This document shows positions 51,390 through 60,209 of a DNA stretch of 64,000 bases, piece by piece; the first letter of the stretch is position 1, and each line of letters starts with the position of its first letter. The notes below the pieces were generated by a model. That model had not been told where the DNA came from, did no database searches, and worked only from the letters and a program-made list of their open reading frames with translations. This DNA is from Truepera sp965215315 (GTDB taxonomy: Bacteria > Deinococcota > Deinococci > Deinococcales > Trueperaceae): positions 2,356,001 to 2,420,000 of the forward strand of contig CBDCDB010000008.1 of the NCBI GenBank assembly GCA_965215315.1, in the 5' to 3' direction. Made by a program: the position numbers and the translations under genes.

Positions 51390-52318
51390 ACCCTGAGTTC
51401 GATCTTCTCGTCGTCGGTGAGATCAATCCCGACCTCATCTTGCGCGGCGGCGACCTGACGCCCGACTTTGGACAAGCTGAAAAACTCGTTGACGACGCGG
51501 CCCTTACGGTCGGTTCGTCTTCGGTGATGGTCGCGTGCGGCGCGGCGCGTCTGGGCCTTCGCACGGCGTTTACCGGCGTAGTTGGGGACGATGTGTTCGG
51601 TCATTTTATGTTGGGCGCGATGCAGGCTCGAGGTATCGACACCTCGAGCTGCACCGTAGACGCATCGGTGCCGACAGGGTTTAGCGTCATCCTTTCAAAC
51701 CCCGCCGACCGCGCCATCCTGACCTATCCGGGGAGCATCGCTAAATTGGGGCTTAAAGACGTTGATATAAATATGCTGGCACGTGCCCGTCACCTTCATG
51801 TGGGCGGCTACTTTCTCCTCGAGTCTCTCCGCCCCGACTTGCCTGCGCTGTTTGGGCTGGCTAAAGCTCGAGGTTTAAGCACTTCACTCGACACCAACTG
51901 GGATCCGAGCGGACGCTGGGAGGGCGGACTAGCGGCGCTCTGGCCCATCTGTGATGTGTTTTTACCGAACGAACAGGAACTACTCAAGATTGCTGGACAG
52001 GAGAAGTTAGGGGACGCGCTAGACGCTTTGGGCGCACAGATTCCGACGATTGCCGTTAAAGCGGGGGTGAAGGGCGGGGTGGCGCGGCAGGGGGGCGAAA
52101 CCGTAACGGCTCCACCCCTAAAAGTCGACGTGGTCGATACGACCGGCGCAGGCGACTCGTTTAATGCCGGGTTTTTGTACGGCTATCTTCAGAGCTGGAC
52201 GTTGGCACAGTCTCTGCATCTAGCGTGTGCGTGCGGTTCGCTTTCGGCGCGCGGTGCGGGTGGTACGGCGCGTCAACCGACGTTGGAGGAAGCTGAACAA
52301 GCTCTTGCTCGAGCTTAA
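51386..52318 (+). CDS. PfkB-family sugar kinase
   Basis: A 310-residue ribokinase-like enzyme starting at GTG with AAAGGAG upstream. It shows LLVVGEINPDLIL, a substrate site region GSSSVMVACGAARLGLRTAFTGVVGDD, DTNWDPSG, PNEQELLKIAG, and the catalytic anion-hole motif DTTGAGDSFNAGFLYG with the base Asp. It should phosphorylate a monosaccharide taken up or released by the neighbours; the PfkB family includes kinases for ribose, fructose, KDG and tagatose-6-phosphate. It is the last gene of the catabolic locus before the IS cluster. Confidence 0.9.
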   Translation: MNPEFDLLVVGEINPDLILRGGDLTPDFGQAEKLVDDAALTVGSSSVMVACGAARLGLRTAFTGVVGDDVFGHFMLGAMQARGIDTSSCTVDASVPTGFSVILSNPADRAILTYPGSIAKLGLKDVDINMLARARHLHVGGYFLLESLRPDLPALFGLAKARGLSTSLDTNWDPSGRWEGGLAALWPICDVFLPNEQELLKIAGQEKLGDALDALGAQIPTIAVKAGVKGGVARQGGETVTAPPLKVDVVDTTGAGDSFNAGFLYGYLQSWTLAQSLHLACACGSLSARGAGGTARQPTLEEAEQALARA

Positions 52319-52467
52319 ACGAGAGCGACGATATATTCCAAGTACCCTACTTGCTTCGCTCTGCCCCAGAGTTGTCGATGTCCCATAAAGGATTGAAACG
52401 ACTGCATTAGCCGAACGCCTATGCGTGTAATGGGCCGGGATGCCGCATTAGAAGTGCAACACTTTTA

Positions 52468-54190
52468 CTGAGATACTGTTTCCGAATTAGGCGGCAAGGC
52501 TGGCAAAGCGTGACAGGCGCGTTTTTGCACGAGGTTTGTGGTCGAACCAGGCAGCCAGTCGAGTTATATTGACCGCTGCCGCAATAGCTTCGTGCTGGAA
52601 ATGAGTTTTGGTATGACCGAAATAGCGAGAGCGCCTCAAACCAAAGGCTCTTACACCTTGAGATAACGTCCCCTCGATACCTGAACGTTTGGCGTAAAGG
52701 TCATGCCAGTCGGGTGTTTGCTGAGCTCGCCGAGCACCCTGGAGCGCTTCATGCTTTTCTTTAGACTTGAAGGCGATTGTACGGCCCTGCTTGTCTGAGC
52801 GGTGGCAGTACGCCCGCTGCGCGCAAGCCAAACAGTCGTTGTTTGCAAACAACACGACGGTCAGGTCGTTATCGTTGCGCTTGTCTTTACGCTCTGACCA
52901 GTACACGCTTTTCTTGTTGTTGGGACAGGTGACGTGCTTAGCTTCCCAATCGATGGCAAAGTCGTCGATTCCGTAAGCACCTGGGGTGCTGGCCTGCCAG
53001 CGCCGATTAAGCTGGACGGGGCCGTGCAAAGTCACCGCATAGTCGGTGCGGCTGTCAACCAGTAATTCGCTGTCCATATAACCTGCGTCCACCAAGTGCG
53101 ATTCGGGTAGGAGCTGCTTGCCTTGAAGTTTTTGGTGAATGGTAGAGACCAGTTGGTTGTCATGGCGGTTGGGCTCACTGGTTGCTACTTGGGTCAGCAA
53201 ATGTACCTTGTCGTCATCGCAGCTCTCAGTAACATGAACCTTGTAGCCAGTCCACCTTTCTGAACGCTTCGATCCCAAGCGGGCGTCAGGGTCGTAAGGC
53301 GACGTCAGCATGAGGCTCGTGGGCGGCAAATCCTTGACCTCACGCCAGCGCACTATTCCCTGGTCAAGCCAGTACTGTTGCAACCACTTGCGCCTTAAGA
53401 AAGCTGTGGCTGGCAGCTCTGCTAGCCATACCGGGGTGTCGGCCTCATCCAGTTTGTGCAGCAGGTGCCAACCATCTTCACCTACTTGCGTTGCGAACGC
53501 TTTGAGCTGCTCAGCTCCCTTAGGCAGACGGAAGTCGTCGTAGCGTGGACCGTAACGCTCGAACCATGACTCCGGCACCCAGCTCAGCCGCTCCGGGGCG
53601 ACTGTCGCTACTGCGTTCAGAGCCGCCCGCATACTCTCGACGCAGCTCCCTATTCGGTTGAGTGCTCTGACCTTGGCGAGCACATGGGTCGAGTCGGTTC
53701 TAGCCCGACCGCGTTTGCGGATCAGCCCTTTAGCCTTACAGACTTCCAATAATGTGTCTAGCAGACGGTGCTCGGCATGACCTTCGAGGAGTCGGGCGCG
53801 AAACTTGCTCAAGACGGCATGTTCGAAGCCAGTATCGCCAAGCTCTAAGCCAAGTGCGAACTTCCAATCCAATCGCGCTTTGACCGCTGTCGCCGCCTCA
53901 CGATCCGACAACTCTTCGGCAAACTGCAAGATCGTGACAATCGCTAAACGCCAGGGTGTTTCAGCAGGCTTACCTCGTTTTGGATACAGATCGGCAAACA
54001 GCTCATCAGTGTAAATTCCTTCCAGCTCAGTTCGTAAACTCATGGCTAAGTTGCCTTTGGGAAAGGCGGCTCTTGCAATCCGAACTGTTTCTGCGGGGAC
54101 GTACCGAGGATCAGTAGGCTGAAGTGACATGGCTTTGCCTCCTTCAACCTAGCTTAGACACCCTCGCCGAATTTGGAAACGGTATCTCGG
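52468..54190 (-). mobile_element. IS1182-type insertion sequence, complete, 1723 bp
   Basis: Terminal inverted repeats of about 27 bases: left CTGAGATACTGTTTCCGAAT, right (read inward) CCGAGATACCGTTTCCAAAT, with further matches through GGCG. The transposase fills the interior. No clear target duplication is seen at these boundaries. No CTCGAG site occurs in its 1.7 kb. It inserted just after the sugar kinase gene. Confidence 0.85.
52487..54130 (-). CDS. IS1182-type transposase, intact
   Basis: A 547-residue DDE transposase. The N-terminal region AKFPKGN-like AAFPKGNLAMSLRTELEGIY and SDREAATAVKARLDWKFALGL is typical of the family. Catalytic residues: Asp in GRARTDSTHVLAKV, Asp in SHLVDAGYMDSELL, Glu in AKRSGIEGTLSQGVRAFGLRRSRY. 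A zinc-like set of cysteines (NDCLACAQRAYCHR) lies before the last. The frame is unbroken and the ends are intact, so the element may be active. Confidence 0.9.
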   Translation of the reverse strand: MSLQPTDPRYVPAETVRIARAAFPKGNLAMSLRTELEGIYTDELFADLYPKRGKPAETPWRLAIVTILQFAEELSDREAATAVKARLDWKFALGLELGDTGFEHAVLSKFRARLLEGHAEHRLLDTLLEVCKAKGLIRKRGRARTDSTHVLAKVRALNRIGSCVESMRAALNAVATVAPERLSWVPESWFERYGPRYDDFRLPKGAEQLKAFATQVGEDGWHLLHKLDEADTPVWLAELPATAFLRRKWLQQYWLDQGIVRWREVKDLPPTSLMLTSPYDPDARLGSKRSERWTGYKVHVTESCDDDKVHLLTQVATSEPNRHDNQLVSTIHQKLQGKQLLPESHLVDAGYMDSELLVDSRTDYAVTLHGPVQLNRRWQASTPGAYGIDDFAIDWEAKHVTCPNNKKSVYWSERKDKRNDNDLTVVLFANNDCLACAQRAYCHRSDKQGRTIAFKSKEKHEALQGARRAQQTPDWHDLYAKRSGIEGTLSQGVRAFGLRRSRYFGHTKTHFQHEAIAAAVNITRLAAWFDHKPRAKTRLSRFASLAA

Positions 54191-54299
54191 CTAGAGTGTC
54201 GCGTTGTGCCGGGTAGATGAGGCCCGCTAGCTCCCTTTCAGCTACCTAAACTGCAACAGAACGTGACTGTTCTGTTACACCTCAACTTAATGGTTCATC

Positions 54300-55493
54300 C
54301 GGTTAATTCGACTCAGGACTAAGCTTGGACTCTCAGTTAAGCGGAGGTGAGTTATGCGCCCTTACACCCGTGTTCGCAAGTTAACCGAAGCGGAATACTG
54401 GGAACTCAAACGCTCTCGAACGCTCGCGCACGATGGGAGTGAGTAAGGTGCGGCGGGCACGGGTTGTCTTACTGTCGCACCGGGGTTTACTCGTGCAAGA
54501 GATTGCCGAAAGGCCCAGGGCTGCATCATCAAAGTGTGCGGAAGTGGGTCAACCGCTTGAGCAAGCTAGGTATCCCAGGGTTAGAAGAAGGACCGCGTCA
54601 TGGACGTCCGCACATCTATAAGACGGAGCACGTGAGCGTCGTGATTCAAACCGCCTTAACGAAGCCGGACACGCTGGGCTTGCCGTTCGGCGCTTGGACC
54701 CTCGGTAGATTGACGACCTACCTGAGTGAAGCAAAAGGCGTCGCTATGAGCCGTAGCCGCATGAGCGAAATCTTCAGAAACGAAGGGTTGCGCTGGCGAC
54801 AACAACAAGGGTGGTTCGGGCAGCGCGTCGATCCCGACTTCGCCGAAAAAAGGGGGTCATTGAACGGCTCTGCACCGACTCTCCAGCACACAGCGTAGTC
54901 CTCTGTATAGACGAGATAGGACCGCTCGCCTCGCGAACTTATGAAGGCAAGCAGCTCACTAAGATTCACGGTCCCCTGCTGGACGAGCAAAGGTCGCCCT
55001 CGATTACCAGCACCGTCCCAAAGGTGGTTTCGTGTTTGGCGCACTGCAACCCGCCACAGGTGAGGTGCTCACCGAAATGTACTCGCGCCGCATCGTGGGA
55101 AACTATGTCGAGTTCTTGGAGAAGGTCGAGCAGTGGCTACCATCCGAGGTCGAACGGGGCTACGCCATCGTCGATAACCTCTACATGCACAGCGCCTACG
55201 ACGTCATGCTCTTCAGTCTTGCCTACCCTCGCTGGGAGTTCGTGTTCCAACCTGAGTACGCGGGCTACTTGAACCTTATTGAGCCCTGGTGGAAGACGCG
55301 CCGCTCTTTGGCTCTTAAGAGCAGGCGCTTCGAGGTCTGGACCGAGATGGTCGAACCCGTCCAACAAGCTACCGACTATTGGAACGCCCACAAGCATCCC
55401 TACGTCTGGGGCAGAAGAAGACGCCACCGCACACCCCGCAAATTTGGCGTCGCTGCCTTGCCTGTGGTGAGCGCTTTTTAACGGATGAACCAT
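54300..55493 (+). mobile_element. IS630-type element, decayed, 1194 bp
   Basis: Inverted ends ATGGTTCATCCG at both sides (the right copy read inward), flanked by TA (54298-54299 and 55494-55495). The transposase is in at least four pieces: MRPYTRVRKLTEAEYWELKR from 54354, then VRRARVVLLSHRGLLVQEIAE, then a helix-turn-helix/linker frame at 54464-54898, then VVLCIDEIGPLASRTYEG (first Asp), then IVDNLYMHSAYDVM and GYLNLIEPWWKTRRSLALKS (second Asp and Glu). The frameshifts at about 54450, 54510, 54860 and 55030 mean it is dead. Confidence 0.82.
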
Positions 55494-55563
55494 TATGCAG
55501 TTATCGAGATGGGATGAGCAGGAATGTCGCCAAATTGAGAAACCGCGTACTGAAGGGTTAATT

Positions 55564-56690
55564 TCAGGCGACCATACGAAAACCTTCGGTCAGCAAGGCG
55601 TTTCTCAGGGTTTCAGCGGCGCGCTGCTGAGCCGACTTCCACGTTAGATAAGATGTTCGTTGCCGTTCTAGACGCATCAGCCCGAAGGCCCGGTTGACCA
55701 GCTCGGCATGTTGCAAATGAGCTGCATAGGTCAGGCACTGACACGCGCCCAACGCCAAGGATTGTTTTCGGAGCCTGTGACTGACTTCCAGGCTCCAACG
55801 CGCTGACCAAGCCTGAAAGACTTCCTGAACGCCGGCTTTAAGGGTACTGATCAAGGTGGTGAGGTGCCAGCCGAACCCTTGAGCTTTCCAGACAATCAGC
55901 AACTCCACAGTGCCAACTTCGGCTAGGACGACCTCGAGGCGTTTGATATAGCGTCTGAGTTTTGGATACCAGCGCGCTTTGCCGGGCATGAAGCGTTTAG
56001 CCAAATCGTTGACGCGCACCTTTTGGGCTTCGAACATCACTTTGGCGTTACTTCTGAAGCGACCAACAAAAGCTAGCGGTAGCTGCTTCAAGGAGCGTAA
56101 TCCCAGTCGAGTCGTGAACTCGGCATCGACCAGCAACGCCTTGACCTTTACGCCAGCGCTTACGACGTCGCCAGCCACCGTGAGCATCGCCTCGGTAGCC
56201 GTGAGTCTGGGGTAGCGCTCAGTACTCATCAGCTCGTCGGGAAACGGATCACAGCGTAGTAGATAAGGGTCTTCGCCTAACTGGACCAGCCCACTACTCA
56301 CTAACGTGTGACCCCACATCACCCCCTTGCTGTTGTCATAACAGCGTCCGACCCCCTCGATACGTTCACCTTGGTGCTTGACCTTGAGCAGATCAACGGC
56401 GAGGTAAGCGCCCTGGGGTGCGTCGGCTAAACAGCATGTCAGAACGTCTTGGTGAGGTTTGGATTCTGCGCTAGAAGCTTGCAGGCGTACTGCTTGCCAA
56501 ACGGCAACAAGCCGCGTTCAGCCATGTCGGTTACGCTCTTGCTGCCGGAAAGAAGACCCAGGATGTAATGCGCGTGTAAACTTGCCCTTGCGGTATTAGA
56601 CACATCGCAGATTACCCATGGTGACCCGATCTTCTCGGCTTCAACGCTGCGGGTATTCGTCTCTCACGTTGCTTATAGACTTGGCGACGT
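55564..56690 (-). pseudogene. IS4/IS701-like transposase, frameshifted
   Basis: From about 56690 the minus strand encodes EKIGSPWVICDVSNTARASL and SVTDMAERGLLPFGKQY, stops near 56443, and continues in another frame with GAYLAVDLLKVKHQGERIEG (probable first Asp), then KVKALLVDAEFTTRLGLRSL (probable second Asp) and SLEVSHRLRKQSLALGACQC (probable Glu) to the stop at 55564. The frameshift sits near 56440. No clear ends were identified. It contains one CTCGAG near 55931. Confidence 0.65.
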
Positions 56691-56766
56691 TCCTGATGAG
56701 GAGACCCCCTATCTAATGTAAGTACGCTCAGTTAGAGGCGGCAGTCGCCTAGAAAGGGGAGTAACG

Positions 56767-57823
56767 ATGAAACACAAGCAGATCGTCGGTTTAGATTTAG
56801 GAGACAAGTTCTCGTACGCCTGCGTGTTCGACGCCAACACCGGCGAGGTCATTAAAGAAAAGCGGGTCGCTACTAGGGCAAGCTGTCTAGAGACGTTCTT
56901 CGCGAGTCAGCCCGCCACGCTCATCACCATCGAAACTGGGACGCACTCTCCTTGGATCAGCCGCCTTTTGGAGAGTTTTGGTCACGAAGTGCTAGTCGCT
57001 AATGCTCGCAAAGTGCGGCTGGTCTACGGTGGCGACCGGAAGAGCGACAAGCTAGACGCACAAAAGCTGGCAAGACTGGCCCGCTTCGACCCAAAGCTGC
57101 TTTCACCCATCTAGCACCGCAGCAGGGACGCGCAAGCGCATCTAGCGCTGATCCGCTCCCGCGACGCGCTGGTCGGCAGCCGCATCGGGCTCGTCAATCA
57201 TGTCCGGGGCAGCGTCAAAGCCTTCGGCGCGCGGTTGCCGGTGTGCAGCACGCGCACCTTCGCCAGAAAAGCTCGCGCCGTCGTTCCGGAAGCGCTGCTG
57301 GCAGCACTTGAACCGGTGTTGACTATCATCGAGAAGGTGAGCGAGCAGATTTCGGTGATGGAGAAGCGCATCAAGGTCTTGGGGAAGGAAACCTACCCGG
57401 AAACAAACGTACTACGTCAAGTCACCGGCGTGGGTGCCATCACCTCGCTCACCTTCGTGTTGACCCTTGAGAACCCGTCGCGGTTTAGGAAGAGCCAAGA
57501 CGTCGGCGCGTTCTTAGGCTTGACCCCAGGGCAGAAGCAGTCCGGGGATAGGGATGTAAAGCTGCGCATCAGTAAACGGGGCGACGAGGGCTTACGGCGA
57601 CTGCTTGTTCAATCCGCGCACTACCTGCTCGGCCCCTTCGGGCCAGACTGCGACCTCAGGCGGCACGGTGACCCTACGAGGCCGGTGGCGGTGGGTTTGC
57701 GAAGCAGCGCGCTATCGTCGCGGTTGCTCGTAAGCTGGCGGTGCTGCTCACCGCCTCTGGCTTACCCAGGAAGTCTACGAACCGCTACGCAACGCCGACA
57801 AGGCGTTAGCAAAAGCCGCTTAG
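56767..57823 (+). pseudogene. IS110-family transposase, broken by in-frame TAG and frameshifts
   Basis: The N-terminal RuvC-like DEDD domain is clear: QIVGLDLGDKFSYACVFD, TLITIETGTHSPWI, VLVANARKVRLVYGGDRKSDKLDAQKLARLARFD. A TAG at 57112-57114 interrupts LLSPI and HRSRDAQAHLALIRSRD in the same frame. The C-terminal part holds the Tnp_20 pattern VLRQVTGVGAITSLTFVLTL and DVGAFLGLTPGQKQSGDRDV with the serine-bearing region. Two further frame changes occur after about 57650, ending EVYEPLRNADKALAKAA at 57823. The element is inactive in itself. Confidence 0.82.
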
Positions 57824-58114
57824 ACGGGTACTTAAAACCGATACCGTCGGCCACACGCTGTTTTAGAAGTGGTTCACGCCCTAGTCGGGTGACTGCGGCA
57901 ATGCGCTTGGCTTTACAAGCCGATGTTGAGATAGCAGCACCCACTAACCGGACCCCAGCCTGCACCTTACCGAGTGCGTATGGAAGCGTGGCAAGAAACC
58001 TCTTCACCTTTATGACTTCACTACGGGGGCTTGACAACTCGGGTCTCCTCATGGAAGCGTACTCACTGCAATAAAAGTTCAGGTACGTCAACGATCTTGC
58101 ATCCTAAACAAGAC
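57824..58114 (+). other. 291-base non-coding stretch behind the IS110-type gene
   Basis: No credible protein. It may be the right non-coding end of the IS110-type element. In IS110/IS1111 elements such ends encode the bridge RNA. I could not fold it or find the element boundary by eye, so this is only a possibility. Confidence 0.3.
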
Positions 58115-59080
58115 TTAACTCCGCACCAGCCGAAACCCCATATGCCCGAGCGTGCTGTCCGGCGTGTTGTACGTTCGGGCAGCCACGCGGTAGCGGTTAC
58201 AGTACGACGCGTGGCAGAGGTACGAGCCGCCCCTGACGACTCTGGCCTCGCCCACGGGTGGCCCTGGAGGGTTTTCGCGGGGGCCACCGGGGTGAAAGTC
58301 CGGGCTCCAGAAATCCTGGCACCACTCCCAGGTGTTGCCTACCACATTGTAAAGCCCGTAACCGTTCGGTTCAAACGCGCTCACCGGCGCAGTTCCGAAA
58401 AACCCGTCTTTACCGGTATTGTTAGTAGGAAATGTTCCTTGCCAGATGTTGCAGCTGTGCTTTTTGTCAGGCGTAAGCCGGTCACCCCAAGGGTAGCGTT
58501 TACCCTCTAAGCCGCCCCTGGCAGCGTATTCCCACTCGGCTTCGGTCGGTAGCCGTTTGCCGACCCACTCGGCGTATGCTGCCGCGTCGTTCCACGAGAC
58601 CTGAAGGACCGGATGGTCGAGGCGTTTGCTGACGTCTGATTGTGGCCCCTCCGGGTGCGCCCAGGTTGCACCGTAAACTTGTCGCCACCAGGGCGTTTGC
58701 GCCACGCCTCTAGTTGGCGGAAAGTCGTCGGGCAGAAGACCCTGAAACACGAACGACCAACCGAAACGTTCGGCCTCGGTCTGGTAGCCGGTTGCTTCGA
58801 CAAACGCCGTAAACGCCGCATTCGTAACAGCGTAGCGGTCGATCCAGAAGGGGCTGAGCGAGACCTCACGCACCGGGCCTTCGCCGTCTTCAGGAAAGCT
58901 GTCGTCGTCGCTGCCCATCAGAAAGCTGCCGCCTGGCAGCTGCACCATATCGGCGGCACTCTCAGCTAGGGGGCCAGATACTAGGGTTGTGGCGGCTGGA
59001 CAAGTACCGACTTCAGCCTCTAGGTTTACGGTGTTTACGGCGCTGCGCGAAACAGAACAGCACGTAGCTTTGTGATCCAT
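58115..59080 (-). CDS. Formylglycine-generating enzyme (sulfatase-modifying factor)
   Basis: A 321-residue FGE-sulfatase family protein. The core begins MVQLPGGSFLMGSDDDSFPEDGEGPVREVSLSPFWIDRYAVTNAAF, continues HPVLQVSWNDAAAYAEWVGKRLPTEAEWEYAARGG, and ends VVRGGSYLCHASYCNRYRVAARTYNTPDSTLGHMGFRLV. The two cysteines of SYLCHASYC are the copper-binding active-site pair of true FGE, so this should convert a Cys in a CxPxR motif to formylglycine in a client sulfatase. No sulfatase is in the window. No signal peptide is apparent, so it acts in the cytoplasm. TAAACT lies six bases before the ATG. Confidence 0.93.
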   Translation of the reverse strand: MDHKATCCSVSRSAVNTVNLEAEVGTCPAATTLVSGPLAESAADMVQLPGGSFLMGSDDDSFPEDGEGPVREVSLSPFWIDRYAVTNAAFTAFVEATGYQTEAERFGWSFVFQGLLPDDFPPTRGVAQTPWWRQVYGATWAHPEGPQSDVSKRLDHPVLQVSWNDAAAYAEWVGKRLPTEAEWEYAARGGLEGKRYPWGDRLTPDKKHSCNIWQGTFPTNNTGKDGFFGTAPVSAFEPNGYGLYNVVGNTWEWCQDFWSPDFHPGGPRENPPGPPVGEARVVRGGSYLCHASYCNRYRVAARTYNTPDSTLGHMGFRLVRS

Positions 59081-59086
59081 CTCTAC

Positions 59087-59092
59087 AGTTTA
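59087..59092 (-). promoter_or_regulatory. Leaderless-type -10 box of the formylglycine-generating enzyme gene
   Basis: TAAACT on the minus strand is exactly six bases before the ATG at 59080. Confidence 0.45.
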
Positions 59093-59410
59093 GCCCTTAG
59101 CTGCGGTGATCAGACAATAGTTGGCGTGAAGCAAGTTCACGAATTTAAGATGAGCCGGGTGTAAACGAACATTAAATCCTGAAGGTTTCACCAGGCACGG
59201 ATTAACGCAGAACCTTTCACCTCTTAAGCTAACCTCTAGATGAACTGCAGGTGAGCTTAAGGGTAGCCGAGCATATTACCTATAAGCCAAACCGAAAATG
59301 AGAAATCATGTAAGAGACGTCTCGAGGACTGCCTAGGGTCAGCCGTTAGAGGCGGAACTCATCACCAGAGTACCCATTTGAAAAAGAGTACCTACTTGAA
59401 AAGTAGATTT
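59093..59410 (+). other. Spacer between divergent genes with an 18-bp tandem duplication
   Basis: No gene. AGAGTACCCATTTGAAAA (59367-59384) is repeated as AGAGTACCTACTTGAAAA (59385-59402), ending nine bases before the next start. CTTAAGC and GCTTAAG form inverted arms near 59223-59259. One CTCGAG lies near 59322. Confidence 0.6.
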
Positions 59411-60063
59411 ATGAAACGCATCACGATTTTTCTAGCATTCGCATTTTTAACCGTTTGTTCACAAGCACCCGCACCTACGGAAAACCAAACAGCCCTTGCC
59501 CCTGAACGGGTAGGAGCCAAAAGTTTCGATTACGGCGTCGGCGTCGCTGTAGATACGAAGCGGAACGCTGTTTACGCAGTTGTCAGTACCGACGGTAGCC
59601 TCGCCGGAAAAAATTTGGGCGGGCGAGATACCTTCTTGCAACGTTACAAACGCAACGGTCAGGTTGTCTGGAGCCGTCCGTTCGGCAGCCCCGACAACGA
59701 CTATGTAACTGATATTGCCGTGGACGAGAAAAGAGGTTTCGTCTACGTTGTTATAGCAGGTGTCATCTGGTCAGAAACGCTCTATGTAAGAGTTTTTCAC
59801 TCTAGTACGCACGTTTTGGAATGATGCCTGTGTCAATCTTTTGTGCAAATGCTAACAATAGCTAGAGCCGCGTTCAGTGGACTAGACGCTTCGGCTCCAA
59901 GAAGCGCGGCACTAGCAGCGACGTTGCCGCCTACAACTCGGGAGAGATTTACGTGATTGGCCCTACCCAGGGCGCTACCGGTCACGGTCGAAACCGGGGT
60001 GGCGAAGACGAGTTCGTAAGCCGTTTGAACGGGTCGGGGAAACTCATCGGGACAGATAGTTAA
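59411..60063 (+). pseudogene. Exported beta-propeller (SBBP-type) protein gene interrupted by a repeat
   Basis: The frame from the ATG at 59411 gives a signal peptide (MKRITIFLAFAFLTVCSQAP) and one SBBP-like blade (SFDYGVGVAVDTKRNAVYAVVSTDG, GRDTFLQRYKRNGQVVWSRPFG, DNDYVTDIAVDEKRGFVYVV). At 59752 it enters a MITE-like repeat and soon stops (59824). From about 59864 another frame resumes blade sequence: SRVQWTRRFGSKKRGTSSDV, GEIYVIGPTQGATG, GGEDEFVSRLNGSGKL, stop at 60063. At least part of the propeller is lost. A strong terminator follows. Confidence 0.75.
59752..59863 (+). repeat. Dispersed MITE-like repeat, copy D, inside a gene
   Basis: Begins TATAGCAGGTGTCATCTGGT, followed by CAGAAACGCTCTATG, CACTCTAGTACGCAC and ATGATGCCTG. 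It matches copy C (30235-30350) over most of its length and copies A and B over their conserved blocks. It interrupts the beta-propeller gene, which shows it can insert. The right end near AATAGCTAG is approximate. Confidence 0.65.
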
Positions 60064-60082
60064 GTCTAGGTTCAGTTGTCTG

Positions 60083-60110
60083 AGGTGCAGCTCGAGCTGC
60101 ACCTTTTTTT
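60083..60110 (+). terminator. Strong terminator after the beta-propeller gene
   Basis: AGGTGCAG and CTGCACCT pair around CTCGAG (60091-60096), followed by a run of seven Ts. The overrepresented hexamer forms the tip of the hairpin. Confidence 0.92.
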
Positions 60111-60209
60111 CTGCCCTATCTTACTTTCGCCTGCTCGAGCCTCAACTTTGCACCTTGCGCCGACGATGCCCCCCGAAAGCGGTGATACGCTAATCTTCTG
60201 GAGGCTCAT

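Noticed and set aside
52380..52399. GTCCCATAAAGGATTGAAAC, resembling the end of some CRISPR repeats
   Set aside because: Only one copy is present, with no second repeat or spacer pattern around it and no cas gene in the window.
57762..58091. 109-residue minus-strand open frame behind the IS110-type gene
   Set aside because: It overlaps the transposase remnant antisense and shows no protein-like pattern.
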